From positions 248,001-312,000 of the forward strand of contig NZ_BIFH01000014.1 of assembly GCF_003967355.1 (NCBI RefSeq): a DNA stretch of 64,000 nt, given 5' to 3'. The notes beneath the pieces were generated by a model that saw only the letters and a list, made by a program, of their open reading frames with translations, had not been told where the DNA came from and searched no databases. This document shows, in pieces, positions 34,994 to 43,726 of this stretch; position 1 is the stretch's first letter, and each line of letters starts with the position of its first letter. This DNA is from Embleya hyalina (lineage in GTDB: Bacteria > Actinomycetota > Actinomycetes > Streptomycetales > Streptomycetaceae). The position numbers and the translations under genes are program-made.

Positions 34994-35539
34994 TCAGGCG
35001 ATCGGGACGCCGAGGTCCGGTACGACCTCCGCGCCCGGGAGTTCGGCCAGCAGCCGACCCGGGACCCACAACTTCGAGCCGCGGATCCCGGAGCCGACCA
35101 CGACTCCCGGATGCGCGGCGACGGCGGCGTCGATCAGGACGGGCCAGTCGGCGGGCAGGCCGATCGGGGTGATGCCGCCGTACTCCATGCCGGTCGCGGC
35201 CAGCACCATGTCCACCGGCGCGAACGAGGCCTTGCGCGCGTCGAGGCGGCGGCGGACCAGGCCGTTGACGTCCGCGCGGGTGGTGGCGGCGATCACGCAG
35301 GCCGCGTAGCCGACGGTGCCGCCGCGCTTGGCCGCGATCACCACACAGTTCGCGCTGTCGGCCGGGGCCACGTCGTATCGGTCGCAGAACGCGGCGGTGT
35401 CCGCCAGTTCCGGATCGATCGCGGCCACCTTCACCGGCTCGGCGGACGCGGGCGGCCAACCGGCCAGTGCGCGGGCCACGGGCTCCGCGAGCAACTCGGG
35501 TCGGGTCAGGGCGGGATGCAGGTCGAGTGCGGTGGTCAT
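34994..35539 (-). CDS. YbaK/prolyl-tRNA-synthetase-associated domain protein
   Basis: A 181-residue cytoplasmic protein of the YbaK/EbsC/ProX family, whose members hydrolyse mischarged aminoacyl-tRNAs. Typical elements are ANCVVIAAKRGGTVGYAACV, RRRLDARKASFAPVDMVLAATGMEYGGITPIGLP and a final GSGIRGSKLWVPG. The lysine in RKAS aligns with the conserved catalytic-site lysine of the family. ATG 35539 marks the start; upstream in the same frame there is only non-coding sequence. It is convergent with the amidohydrolase and lies downstream of the hemerythrin gene on the same strand. Confidence 0.9.
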   Translation of the reverse strand: MTTALDLHPALTRPELLAEPVARALAGWPPASAEPVKVAAIDPELADTAAFCDRYDVAPADSANCVVIAAKRGGTVGYAACVIAATTRADVNGLVRRRLDARKASFAPVDMVLAATGMEYGGITPIGLPADWPVLIDAAVAAHPGVVVGSGIRGSKLWVPGRLLAELPGAEVVPDLGVPIA

Positions 35540-35631
35540 GGCCCCATCCAAACGCACCCGACGCGGGGATGCGCGCACCCGGCCCGGCGGCGGCCCACGG
35601 TCCCCGGTCCCGGTGGGCGTCGCGCACCGGG

Positions 35632-36300
35632 TCAGCCGCGGACCCGGCGAACCATGCGGGCGTACATCGGCCGCCCCACCGTGTACCAGATCAGCCGGGC
35701 CGGGAGCGGGAGCCCGCCCAGCATCTGCGCCCGCTCGTGGTCCGTCGCATCCTCCAGGACGATGCCGAGCAGCAGCAGGATCTGCGGCTTGGGCGTGGAC
35801 TCGACGAAGTGTTCGCCCATGGCGTGCCACTCCGCCGCGGTGAGCAGGCGCTGGGCCAGCGGCAGCAGTTCGCTCTCCTCGTCGTCCAGGTGTTCGATCA
35901 GCGCCGCGCGGTGTTCGACGAGTGCCGCGACCAGCGCGTCGCGTTCGGTGACCCCGGCGCCCGCCGCCCACGTGGTGGCCAGCCGCTCGGCGACGGCCAG
36001 CGAATCGGCGACCCGCTCGTGTTGCGCCTCCATCCGCAACACCGACTCGGCCTCCAGGTCGACCCGGGCCAGCAGCGGCGGCCACAGCAGCTCGTCCTCG
36101 CCGGTGTGGTGGCCGTGCAGGCCGAGGCGGTACAGGGCGAAGTGCTCGGCGAGCACCTTGGCACGGGCGGTGTCGCCCGGCTCGACCGCGCCGACCAGCT
36201 CGATCAGCAGCCGCGATTCACGCCGCAGCCCGCGGTGGACGACGACCATCTCGCGGGTGTCGAAGCCGGCCTGCGCGGGGGTGATGGGGGTGGTGGTCAT
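35632..36300 (-). CDS. Hemerythrin HHE cation-binding domain protein
   Basis: A 222-residue four-helix-bundle protein with a likely di-iron site. Ligands can be placed at MVVVHRGLRRE, LHGHHTGEDELLWP, MEAQHERVA and ALIEHLDDEESELLP. The C-terminal 80 residues, ending WYTVGRPMYARMVRRV, are common to actinomycete members. Such proteins sense or store O2, NO or iron. ATG 36300 has AAAGGGAT upstream. It is divergent from a SARP-type regulator; four 11-bp-spaced TGGAA repeats lie between the two, so the SARP protein may control this gene as well. Confidence 0.9.
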   Translation of the reverse strand: MTTTPITPAQAGFDTREMVVVHRGLRRESRLLIELVGAVEPGDTARAKVLAEHFALYRLGLHGHHTGEDELLWPPLLARVDLEAESVLRMEAQHERVADSLAVAERLATTWAAGAGVTERDALVAALVEHRAALIEHLDDEESELLPLAQRLLTAAEWHAMGEHFVESTPKPQILLLLGIVLEDATDHERAQMLGGLPLPARLIWYTVGRPMYARMVRRVRG

Positions 36301-36370
36301 GGCGATGATCCCTTTCGGCGGCCCCCGACCCGTCGTCGTGGGGAGTGGTGCAAGCCTCGTCCCGCCGTCT

Positions 36371-36414
36371 TGGAACAATCCTGGAAGGCGCCTGGAAGGA
36401 ACATGGAGCGGCCC
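36371..36414. promoter_or_regulatory. Four tandem 11-bp-spaced repeats, probable SARP binding site
   Basis: TGGAACAATCC, TGGAAGGCGCC, TGGAAGGAACA and TGGAGCGG begin at 36371, 36382, 36393 and 36404, an exact 11-base period. SARP regulators are known to bind heptameric direct repeats spaced one helical turn apart. The site lies 71-189 bases from the starts of the divergent hemerythrin and SARP genes. Confidence 0.65.
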
Positions 36415-36488
36415 GGTCGGGTTGTCCGAGGACCGGTACGGGTGGTCACCGGTGCGCACGTCGACGGATTCGGGTTGGGGTTGGAAAG

Positions 36489-39400
36489 ATGGTGTACCTG
36501 CGCGTGCTCGGCCCGTTCGAGGCCGAGGTGGCGGACGTGACCGTGCCCCTGGGCGGTCCGCGGCAGCGTGCGGTACTCGCGCTCCTGGCGGTGGCGCGCG
36601 GTCGGGTCGTGTCGATCGACCGCATGGTCGAGGACCTGTGGCGCGGCGAGCCTCCCACGCAGGCGGTCACCTCGCTCCAGGCGTACGTGTCCAACCTGCG
36701 CCGGTTGCTCGAACCCGGTCGGCCGCGCCGGGCGCCGGCCACGATCCTGGTCAGCGCGGCGCCCGGCTACGCACTGCGACTGCCGGACGACGCGGTGGAC
36801 GCGTGGCGCTTCGAACGCCTGCTCCACACCGCGCGCGAGCGGGTCGAGGCCGATCCGGCCGAGGCCCGCGAGCTGATCGAAACGGCGCTGGCGCTGTGGC
36901 GCGGACCGGCCTTCGCCGCCGCCTCGGACGAGCCGTGGGCCGTCGCCGAGGCCGCGCGCCTGGACGAACTGCACCTGAGCGCGCGCGAATTGCACATCAC
37001 CGCCGGCCTCCGCTCCGGCGACCCGGCGGACGCGGCGGTCGACGCCGAACGCCTCACCCGCGAGGCCCCGCTGCGCGAGGAGGGCTGGCGGCTGCACGCG
37101 CTGGCCCTGTGGGCGAGCCACCGCCAGGCCGACGCCCTGGCCACCCTCCGGCGAGCCCGCGCGGTGCTGGCGGACGATGTCGGCCTGGACCCGGGACCGG
37201 CGTTGACGGAGGTCGAGGAGGCGATCCTGGGGCAGCGCATGGAGGTGCTGCGGGCGGCGGTGGGGTGGGGCGGTGAGGGCGTCGGCGTCGCCGAACGGGC
37301 CGAGGCCGGTTCGGCGACCGGGTCCGGAACCGCGGCCACTCCTCAAGCCGGTCCCGGCTCCGGGGGCGATGTCGGTGCCGGCTCGGAGGCCCATTCCGGT
37401 TTCGGCGCCGGCTCCGGTCCCGGCGAGCCCTTCGTCGGGCGCGACGAGGAATTGGCCGCGTTGCTCCGGGCGGCTCGGGAGGCCGCGGCCGGCGGGATTC
37501 GGGCCGCGCTGGTCACCGGTGAGGCCGGACTGGGGAAGTCCGCGCTGTTGGGCCGCCTCGGCGCGGAACTGGAGCGCGACGGCGGGCTCGTGGCCACCGG
37601 GCGCTGCCCCGAGGTCGACGGTGCGCCGCCCGCGTGGGCCTGGGTCGAGGCCCTGCGCGCGGTCGCCGCGATCGAGCCGCCGCCGAACGAACTCCTCGAC
37701 GCGCTCGCGCCGTTGTTGGCCGACGACGCGGCCGGCGGGCCCGGTCCCGATACCTCGGCGGGGCGATTCCGGTTGCACCGCGCGGTCTGGGCCTGGCTCA
37801 CCGACGTCGCCCGGCGCCGACCGCTGACCGTCGTGCTCGACGACCTGCACCGGGCCGACGCCGAGACCCTGGCCCTGCTCGCCGCCGGTGTCCGCGCGGA
37901 CGCCGGACCGGCGGGCTCGGCCGCCGACGCGAGGCAGGCGCCGGTACGGCTGTTCGTCGTCGCCGCCTATCGGCCCGACGAGGTCGACGGCAGGCTGACC
38001 GAGACGTTGGCGGATCTCGCCCGCCGGTCGCCGGTGCGGCTTGCGCTGGGTGGGCTGTCGGCGGACGCCGCCGCCCGCGTGGTGGCCTCGGTGTCGCAGA
38101 CCGCCGTCGACGCCGCCACCCTCACCGCGCTGGCCGAGCGCACCGGCGGCAACCCCTTCTATCTCCGGGAGAGCGCACGCCTGTTGGACAGCGAGGGCGC
38201 CCTCGTCGCGCTGTCGGACGTCCCCGAGGGGGTTCGCGACGTGCTGCGCCGCCGGTTGGCGCGGCTGCCCGATCCCGCCGTCGCCGTCCTGCGCCTGGCC
38301 TCGGTCGTCGGCCGCGAGGCGGACGTGGACGTCCTGGTCGACGCGGCCGAGGTGGACGAGGGCGGTGTGCTGGACGCGCTCGACGCCGGCCTGATCGCCG
38401 GCCTGCTCACCGAACCCGCGCCCGGCCGCGTCCGGTTCGTGCACGCGCTGGTCCGCGACACGATGGCCGCCGACCTCAGCGGCCTGCGCCGGACCCGGAT
38501 GCACACCCGGATCGCCGCCGCCCTGGAACGCCTCGGCAGCCACGACGTGTCGGCCCTCGCCCACCACCACGGCCACGGCGTCGGCGCCGCCACCGCCGCC
38601 CGGGCAGTGGAAGTACACATCGCCGCCGCCGAGTTGGCCGAACGTCGCTTCGCCCACGACACCGCCGTCGACCTGCTCGCCCGCGCCCTGGACTGCCTGG
38701 ACCGCGTCCCGACGACCGCGCCCGGCGACCGCGACGCCGAACGGGCCGACCTGTACGGCCGGTTGTTGCGCGCCCGGGTCCGCGCCGGCGACGTCTCGGC
38801 GGCCCGGCGGACGCGGCAACTCGCCTTCGAGGCGGCCGAGGCGGCGGGTCGCGACGATCTCGTCGTCGCGGCGTTCACCGCCTGGACCGTGCCCACCCCG
38901 TGGCAGCGCCGGCCGTACGGGGTCCTGGACGAGCCCGTCGTGGCGGCGCTGCGCCGGTTGTCGGCCCGTACCGATGCGACCCCGGAGATCCGCTGCCGGC
39001 TGCTGGAGGCCTACGCGTCCGAGGTGTCCGAGGAACACATCGTCCCCGACCCGCGAGCGCTCGCCGAGGAGGCCGTGGCGCTCGCCCGCGAGCTCGGCGA
39101 CCCCGACCTGCACGCCCTGACCCTGGCCACGCTGGCGGCCAACCTGGGCCGGCTGCCGGAGCAGGCCGCCCGGGACGCGGCGGCGACCGAACTCAGGGGC
39201 CTGGCCGACGAATACGACCTGCCGGTCTACCGCTGGTACGCCCGCTTCAACCAGGCCACGACGGCGGCCGACCGCAACGACCCCGCGACCGCGCGGCGCC
39301 TGGTCGAGGAGAGCGCGGCGATCGCCGAGGCGTACCGGATGCCCGAGGCGATCGGGGTCGGCGCCCTCGCGCACGCCACACTCGCGCACATCGCGGGCCG

Positions 39401-39983
39401 CCACGAGGAGGCCGAGGAGCGCTACCACCGGGCCATCGAGCCGATGATCGCCCAGGGTTCGCCGCACGCGTTCGGGTTTCGCTGGGTGGCCCTGGCCACG
39501 ATCCGACTCGGCCAGGGCCGGATCGGCGAACTCGCCGAAGAGGCACCGGAGATGCTGGCGACGTTCGGCCCGTTCGCGGCGGACCTGTGCGCGCTCGCGA
39601 TGGCCGCCGCCGGCCGGATCGACGAGGCCCGCGCGATGCGGGCGATGAACGAGCCGATCCGCGCCGACTTCTTCCACACCCTGATGTCCGTGCTCCGCGG
39701 GATGGCGGCGATCGCCCTCGGCGAACGAGAGGAGGCCGCCGCGCTCTACCCGACCCTGCTCCCCCTGGCCGAAGCACCCCCGGCCTGCGCGGGCCTGTCC
39801 ATCGCGATCCACCCCCCGGCCCTGACCCTGGGCGAACTGGCCCGCTTCCTCGACCGAGAACAGGAAGCGCTCGAACACTTCACCCGCGCCGCCGCCATCG
39901 CCGACATCTGGGAAGCGAACGACTGGGCGACCCGGGCACGTTCGGCCCTGGCCCGGCCCGAACGAGCGTCGCCCACCGGCTGA
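36489..39983 (+). CDS. AfsR/SARP-type regulator with BTAD, ATPase and TPR-like regions
   Basis: A 1164-residue transcriptional regulator. Order: OmpR-like winged helix (residues 3-90, LRVLGPFEAEV and YVSNLRRLLEP), BTAD domain (about 97-245), a Gly/Ser-rich linker (about 265-315), an AAA/NTPase domain (Walker A GEAGLGKSAL near 345, Walker B LTVVLDDLHRAD near 445), then about 600 residues of helical repeats of the TPR type. This is the large ATPase SARP class that activates secondary metabolism or development. ATG 36489 is the start by homology. Repeats upstream suggest autoregulation. A small membrane protein gene follows after 53 bases. Confidence 0.93.
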   Translation: MVYLRVLGPFEAEVADVTVPLGGPRQRAVLALLAVARGRVVSIDRMVEDLWRGEPPTQAVTSLQAYVSNLRRLLEPGRPRRAPATILVSAAPGYALRLPDDAVDAWRFERLLHTARERVEADPAEARELIETALALWRGPAFAAASDEPWAVAEAARLDELHLSARELHITAGLRSGDPADAAVDAERLTREAPLREEGWRLHALALWASHRQADALATLRRARAVLADDVGLDPGPALTEVEEAILGQRMEVLRAAVGWGGEGVGVAERAEAGSATGSGTAATPQAGPGSGGDVGAGSEAHSGFGAGSGPGEPFVGRDEELAALLRAAREAAAGGIRAALVTGEAGLGKSALLGRLGAELERDGGLVATGRCPEVDGAPPAWAWVEALRAVAAIEPPPNELLDALAPLLADDAAGGPGPDTSAGRFRLHRAVWAWLTDVARRRPLTVVLDDLHRADAETLALLAAGVRADAGPAGSAADARQAPVRLFVVAAYRPDEVDGRLTETLADLARRSPVRLALGGLSADAAARVVASVSQTAVDAATLTALAERTGGNPFYLRESARLLDSEGALVALSDVPEGVRDVLRRRLARLPDPAVAVLRLASVVGREADVDVLVDAAEVDEGGVLDALDAGLIAGLLTEPAPGRVRFVHALVRDTMAADLSGLRRTRMHTRIAAALERLGSHDVSALAHHHGHGVGAATAARAVEVHIAAAELAERRFAHDTAVDLLARALDCLDRVPTTAPGDRDAERADLYGRLLRARVRAGDVSAARRTRQLAFEAAEAAGRDDLVVAAFTAWTVPTPWQRRPYGVLDEPVVAALRRLSARTDATPEIRCRLLEAYASEVSEEHIVPDPRALAEEAVALARELGDPDLHALTLATLAANLGRLPEQAARDAAATELRGLADEYDLPVYRWYARFNQATTAADRNDPATARRLVEESAAIAEAYRMPEAIGVGALAHATLAHIAGRHEEAEERYHRAIEPMIAQGSPHAFGFRWVALATIRLGQGRIGELAEEAPEMLATFGPFAADLCALAMAAAGRIDEARAMRAMNEPIRADFFHTLMSVLRGMAAIALGEREEAAALYPTLLPLAEAPPACAGLSIAIHPPALTLGELARFLDREQEALEHFTRAAAIADIWEANDWATRARSALARPERASPTG

Positions 39984-40036
39984 ACCGCCCCGGCTGCCGG
40001 CAGAATCCGAAGTCCTGTCGACGGGGGAGGCCGAGG

Positions 40037-40624
40037 ATGTCGGATTCGGAAGAGTTGCCCACGGAGGACGAGCGACCGGCGCTCGGTGATGCGGGGACGC
40101 GACTGCTTCTCGAGCGGCGGCGCCGTCGGCAACTTCGCTACGACGCCTCGGGGTTGCTCGGCGTGCTGGTACTCGTGGCGTTGGCCGCGGTCTTTCGCGA
40201 CTCGCTCGGCGTGGTCTTCGTCCTGGCCGGGATTCCGGTGCTTCTCGGCTTTCTGCTGTCCCGACGCCCCACCGCGGTCCGTGCCGTGGAGCGGATACTG
40301 CACGAATACCCGTGGCATCGCTACGGTTACCGGCTGGAGCGGCAGGGCGAGGGCATGCGCGCCACGCTTCGGCTCGTGCTGCTCGATCCGGTGACCCGGC
40401 GCGCGATCGGCTCGTACGTCGGGGTCGCGCGCTACCTGGTCGACCCGGCCGGAAACCCCCTGGGCGAACTGGTGCTGTTCGCGGGCAATCCCGTCTACGG
40501 CGGCGTGCTGCACCTGCCCGACAGCGCGGAGTTCAGTGTGTTCAGGCGGGTCAAGATCCCCCGCCACACCGACACCGAGGAGGAGTTGGCCAGGGCCCGT
40601 CGCGCCCGCATCGTGCGCGGGTGA
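40037..40624 (+). CDS. Small membrane protein of unknown function
   Basis: A 195-residue protein with a charged N-terminus (LLLERRRRRQLRYDASG), two adjacent hydrophobic helices (GLLGVLVLVALAAVF and VVFVLAGIPVLLGFLL at about residues 44-80) and a C-terminal soluble domain of about 110 residues (HEYPWHRYGYRLERQGEG, VARYLVDPAGNPLGELVLFAG). The topology suggests both termini in the cytoplasm. ATG 40037 has GGAGG eight bases upstream. I do not recognise the family. Its place 53 bases behind the SARP gene suggests co-transcription. Confidence 0.7.
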   Translation: MSDSEELPTEDERPALGDAGTRLLLERRRRRQLRYDASGLLGVLVLVALAAVFRDSLGVVFVLAGIPVLLGFLLSRRPTAVRAVERILHEYPWHRYGYRLERQGEGMRATLRLVLLDPVTRRAIGSYVGVARYLVDPAGNPLGELVLFAGNPVYGGVLHLPDSAEFSVFRRVKIPRHTDTEEELARARRARIVRG

Positions 40625-40652
40625 CTCCGGCGCGGCCGTACACGGTGCCGCG

Positions 40653-41300
40653 TCAGGCGGACGTGCCCGACAGCGCGCTCGCGATGCGGGCGCGGCCCGG
40701 GCCGGTGACGGCTGCCAGACCCGCCGGGCGGCCCGTGGTCAGCAGGAGCAGTTCGGCGACCGGGCCGCGGACCACGTCGGGACCGGTACCCGCCGACCAG
40801 TCCGCGTCGGTGGCCACCAGGCGGGTGCCCCGGCACCGCTTCCGGGCGCCGTAGAACGGGCTGGCCAACACGTGGCCGATGGCCGCCACCGCCTGTTCCG
40901 TGGGCATCTCGCGGCTTCGGCCCAGCGGCCGCGCCGCGTCCTGTCCGTGCACCAGCGCGTCGACGAGGGGGTCGAGCGGTGACGTCAGGGGCGCACGCCG
41001 CGGCGAGCCCGCCGTCTCGCGGAGTCGGGCGATCAGTTCCGCCGGGGTGAACCTGACGGCCAGTGCCCGGGCCTCCTCCGACGTCATCCGGTCGAAGTCG
41101 CCCCGGGCCCGGATCGCGCCCCGGATCATGCCCATCAGCGTCGTACGCGTCGACGTGGTCAGATGCGCCGCCAGTTCGTGCATCGTCCAATCGGAGCAGA
41201 GTGAGGTCACACCCCAGTCGTCCGGCCCCAGTTCGTCGAGGAAGTCGGCGAGGCTCAGTCGCTCGTCCCGCACCCACGCAAGAATCCTGTCGCGATCCAT
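40653..41300 (-). CDS. Maleylpyruvate isomerase family mycothiol-dependent enzyme
   Basis: A 215-residue DinB-fold protein of the mycothiol-dependent maleylpyruvate isomerase group (MDMPI N-terminal domain). The pattern WTMHELAAHL near residue 40 gives one metal-binding histidine; later VDALVHGQDAARPLG contributes the second, typical of the family. These enzymes use mycothiol, the actinomycete thiol, as cofactor in detoxification or isomerisation; the substrate here is unknown. The start is ATG 41300, preceded by GAGGAGAG; the longer frame upstream begins in a GTCGT tandem repeat. It is convergent with the small membrane protein gene. Confidence 0.88.
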   Translation of the reverse strand: MDRDRILAWVRDERLSLADFLDELGPDDWGVTSLCSDWTMHELAAHLTTSTRTTLMGMIRGAIRARGDFDRMTSEEARALAVRFTPAELIARLRETAGSPRRAPLTSPLDPLVDALVHGQDAARPLGRSREMPTEQAVAAIGHVLASPFYGARKRCRGTRLVATDADWSAGTGPDVVRGPVAELLLLTTGRPAGLAAVTGPGRARIASALSGTSA

Positions 41301-41330
41301 GTCCGGCTCTCCTCGGGTCGTGTCGTTCGG

Positions 41331-41350
41331 GTCGTGTCGTGTCGTGTCGT
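41331..41350. repeat. Short tandem repeat (GTCGT)x4
   Basis: Four exact 5-bp units, preceded by two imperfect copies, upstream of the mycothiol-dependent enzyme gene. Such a repeat may slip in length. Confidence 0.6.
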
Positions 41351-41457
41351 CCGGGGCGTACATCAACACGACGAACGAACGGCACCCGAATCGACAGCCC
41401 TCGGAAAAATCTTTTTCGCCGCCCGCGCCCGCCGCCCCCGCGCGGCCCGACCCGCCG

Positions 41458-43197
41458 TCAGCCCTTCGTCGGGCGTGGGCCCGAGCGGATCTCCACGATC
41501 GGCAGCCGCAGGGCCGCCGGGGCGTCCGCCGGGACCGTCGGGGACACCGGTGCGGTGTACGGGACTTGGCGATAGGGCTCGCCCAACTCCGGGCGCTTGT
41601 CGGGCTCGCCGCGGTTCGGCCACATGGCCGTCGCGCGTTCGGCCTGGGCGGTGATGGTCAGCGACGGGTTCACACCCAGGTTGGCGCTGACCGCGGAGCC
41701 GTCGAGGACGTGCAGGCCCGGGTGGCCGTATATGCGTTGGTACGGGTCCACCACCCCCGTGGCCGGCGAATCGCCGATGACGCAACCACCCAGGATGTGC
41801 GCGGTCATCGGGACGTTGGCCAGGTCGCCCCACGAGCCGCCGGCCACGCCGCCGAGGCGGGTCGCGATGCGGCGGACCGCCTCGTGGCCGGCCGGGATCC
41901 AGGTCGGGTTGGGCTCGCCGTGGCCCTGGCGCGTGGTGATCCGGATTCGACCGAACAGGCCCCGCTTCCGGTACACCGTCAGCGAGTTGTCGCGGGACTG
42001 CATGACCAGGGCGATCACCACGCGTTCGGACCAGTCGCGCACGCTCAGGAACCTCAGCTTGGCCGGGTCGCGCACCACCGTGCCGAGCAACTGCCGTACC
42101 CGGGGCCGGTCTCCGTCGGTCAGGAACGTCTGCAGCAGGCCCATCGCGTTCGAGCCCTTGCCATAGCGGACCGGTTCGATGTGGGTGTCCGCGTCCGGAT
42201 GCCACGAGGACGTGATGGCCACCCCGCGCGTCGCGTCGATCACCCCGGTCTTCGGGGCGACCGCACCCACCAGGGCCTCGGAGTTGGTTCGGGTCAACCG
42301 GCCGAGCGTACGGGACAGGCGCGGGAGCGTACCGTCCGCCGCCATCCGGTGCAGCAACCGCTGGGTGCCGAGCGTGCCGGCGGCGAACACGACCTGTTCG
42401 GCGGTCCACGTGCGCGGCGCCCGGGCGGTCGTCGGCGGTCCGCTGCGAATCGTCTCCACCGCGTAGCCGCCGGACGCCCCGCCCGGACCGGCCGCCAGCG
42501 GGCGCACCCGGCGCACGGTGCGCTCCGCGTGTACCTCCGCGCCCGCTCGCTCGGCCAGGTGGAGGTAGTTCTTGAGCAGCGTGTTCTTCGCCCCCACCCG
42601 GCATCCCGTCATGCACGAGCCGCACTCGGTGCACGTGGTCCGGGTCGGGCCCGCGCCGCCGAAGTAGGGGTCCGGCACCTCCTCGCCGGGCCGCTGCCCC
42701 TCCTCGGGGAACAGCACGCCGACGGGCGCGAGACGGAACGAGTCGCCCACGCCCATGTCCTCGGCGACGGCCTTCATGTGCTCGTCGACGGGCGTCGTGT
42801 GCGGGTTGCGCACCACGCCGAGCATACGTTCGGCCTGGGCGTAGAACGGCGCGAGTTCGGCGCGCCAGTCGGTGATGTGGCCCCACTGCGGATCGTCGAA
42901 GAACGGTCGCGGCGGTTGGTACAGGGTGTTCGCGTAGTTCAGCGAGCCGCCGCCCACACCCGCCCCGGCCAACACCACCACGTCCTTGAGCACATGGATG
43001 CGCTGGATGCCGGTCAGCCCGATCGCCGGCGCCCACAGGAAGTCGCGAGCCTGCCACGACGTCTTGGGGAAGTCCGCGTCGGCGAACCGTCGGCCGGCTT
43101 CGAGTACGCCGACCCGGTAGCCCTTCTCGGTCAGCCGCAGCGCCGCGACCGAGCCGCCGAATCCGGAGCCGATGACCAGGACGTCGTAGTCGAACAC
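41458..43197 (-). CDS. GMC-type oxidoreductase (cholesterol-oxidase-like)
   Basis: A 579-residue FAD enzyme of the glucose-methanol-choline family, resembling ChoD-type sterol oxidases. The N-terminal FAD loop is VLVIGSGFGGSVAALRL at residues 6-22; VVLAGAGVGGGSLNYANTLYQ and the C-terminal LHVLDGSAVSANLGVNPSLT are family blocks. The insert CTECGSCMTGCRVGAKNT near 190-207 has four cysteines, a conserved pattern in this subgroup. Substrate is not established; sterol or hydroxy-lipid oxidation is inferred. GTG 43197 with AAGGG seven bases upstream was chosen; the open frame further upstream has no protein-like sequence. Confidence 0.88.
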   Translation of the reverse strand: MFDYDVLVIGSGFGGSVAALRLTEKGYRVGVLEAGRRFADADFPKTSWQARDFLWAPAIGLTGIQRIHVLKDVVVLAGAGVGGGSLNYANTLYQPPRPFFDDPQWGHITDWRAELAPFYAQAERMLGVVRNPHTTPVDEHMKAVAEDMGVGDSFRLAPVGVLFPEEGQRPGEEVPDPYFGGAGPTRTTCTECGSCMTGCRVGAKNTLLKNYLHLAERAGAEVHAERTVRRVRPLAAGPGGASGGYAVETIRSGPPTTARAPRTWTAEQVVFAAGTLGTQRLLHRMAADGTLPRLSRTLGRLTRTNSEALVGAVAPKTGVIDATRGVAITSSWHPDADTHIEPVRYGKGSNAMGLLQTFLTDGDRPRVRQLLGTVVRDPAKLRFLSVRDWSERVVIALVMQSRDNSLTVYRKRGLFGRIRITTRQGHGEPNPTWIPAGHEAVRRIATRLGGVAGGSWGDLANVPMTAHILGGCVIGDSPATGVVDPYQRIYGHPGLHVLDGSAVSANLGVNPSLTITAQAERATAMWPNRGEPDKRPELGEPYRQVPYTAPVSPTVPADAPAALRLPIVEIRSGPRPTKG

Positions 43198-43360
43198 GAG
43201 GGAACCCTTCGCCGGGCGGGCAGTAGGCGTGCCGTGAAATCTCGCGATCCCGGCGATCCTACTCCCCGGTAACCCGGCGAAGGCAGCCCCTCGACGAGTC
43301 GACCGATGTGTCGACCCGTGTGTCGAGCCCGTGCCCGACACGGTTCGGGGGTGGGGCGAT

Positions 43361-43600
43361 TCAGCCGCTCTTGCGCCGGAACGAGCGCTGTTGTGCCGCG
43401 GGCCCGTGCGCACCGTGGATCTTCGAACCGTCGCCACCGGGGTTTTCACCGGCGCCGTCGGTCTTGGTGCCGCGCTTGCGGGCCAGTGCCTCGCGGAACT
43501 TGCGCTTGGTCTCGTCTTCGGCGCTCTCGGGCTCGGCGGCCTCGGTGGCCTCGGGGGCCGTCTCCTCGGGTGTCTCGTTCGCGGGTGTCTCGTCAGCCAT
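43361..43600 (-). CDS. DUF5302 family small protein
   Basis: A 79-residue, highly charged, probably disordered protein of the actinomycete DUF5302 family. An acidic, Pro/Thr-rich N-terminus ([17 protein letters not shown]) is followed by the family core [12 protein letters not shown] and GGDGSKIHG near the middle, and a basic end ([12 protein letters not shown]). Function unknown. ATG 43600 has AGGA seven bases upstream. It lies upstream of the GMC oxidase gene on the same strand with a 163-base gap. Confidence 0.85.
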   Translation of the reverse strand: MADETPANETPEETAPEATEAAEPESAEDETKRKFREALARKRGTKTDGAGENPGGDGSKIHGAHGPAAQQRSFRRKSG

Positions 43601-43726
43601 GGTGCGTTCCTGCTCTCGAACTGGATGCGATCCGTGAGCACACCCTTCCATGCCGAGGCCCGCGATGGCACGCCCGGTTGCGGTAACGGCCACAACCGCG
43701 GTCGAATCGGACCGCGACGGACCGGT

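Noticed and set aside
36297-39878. 1193-residue antisense frame opposite the SARP gene
   Set aside because: The plus strand encodes an unmistakable SARP/ATPase protein; the antisense product is Gly/Arg/Gln-rich with no motifs.
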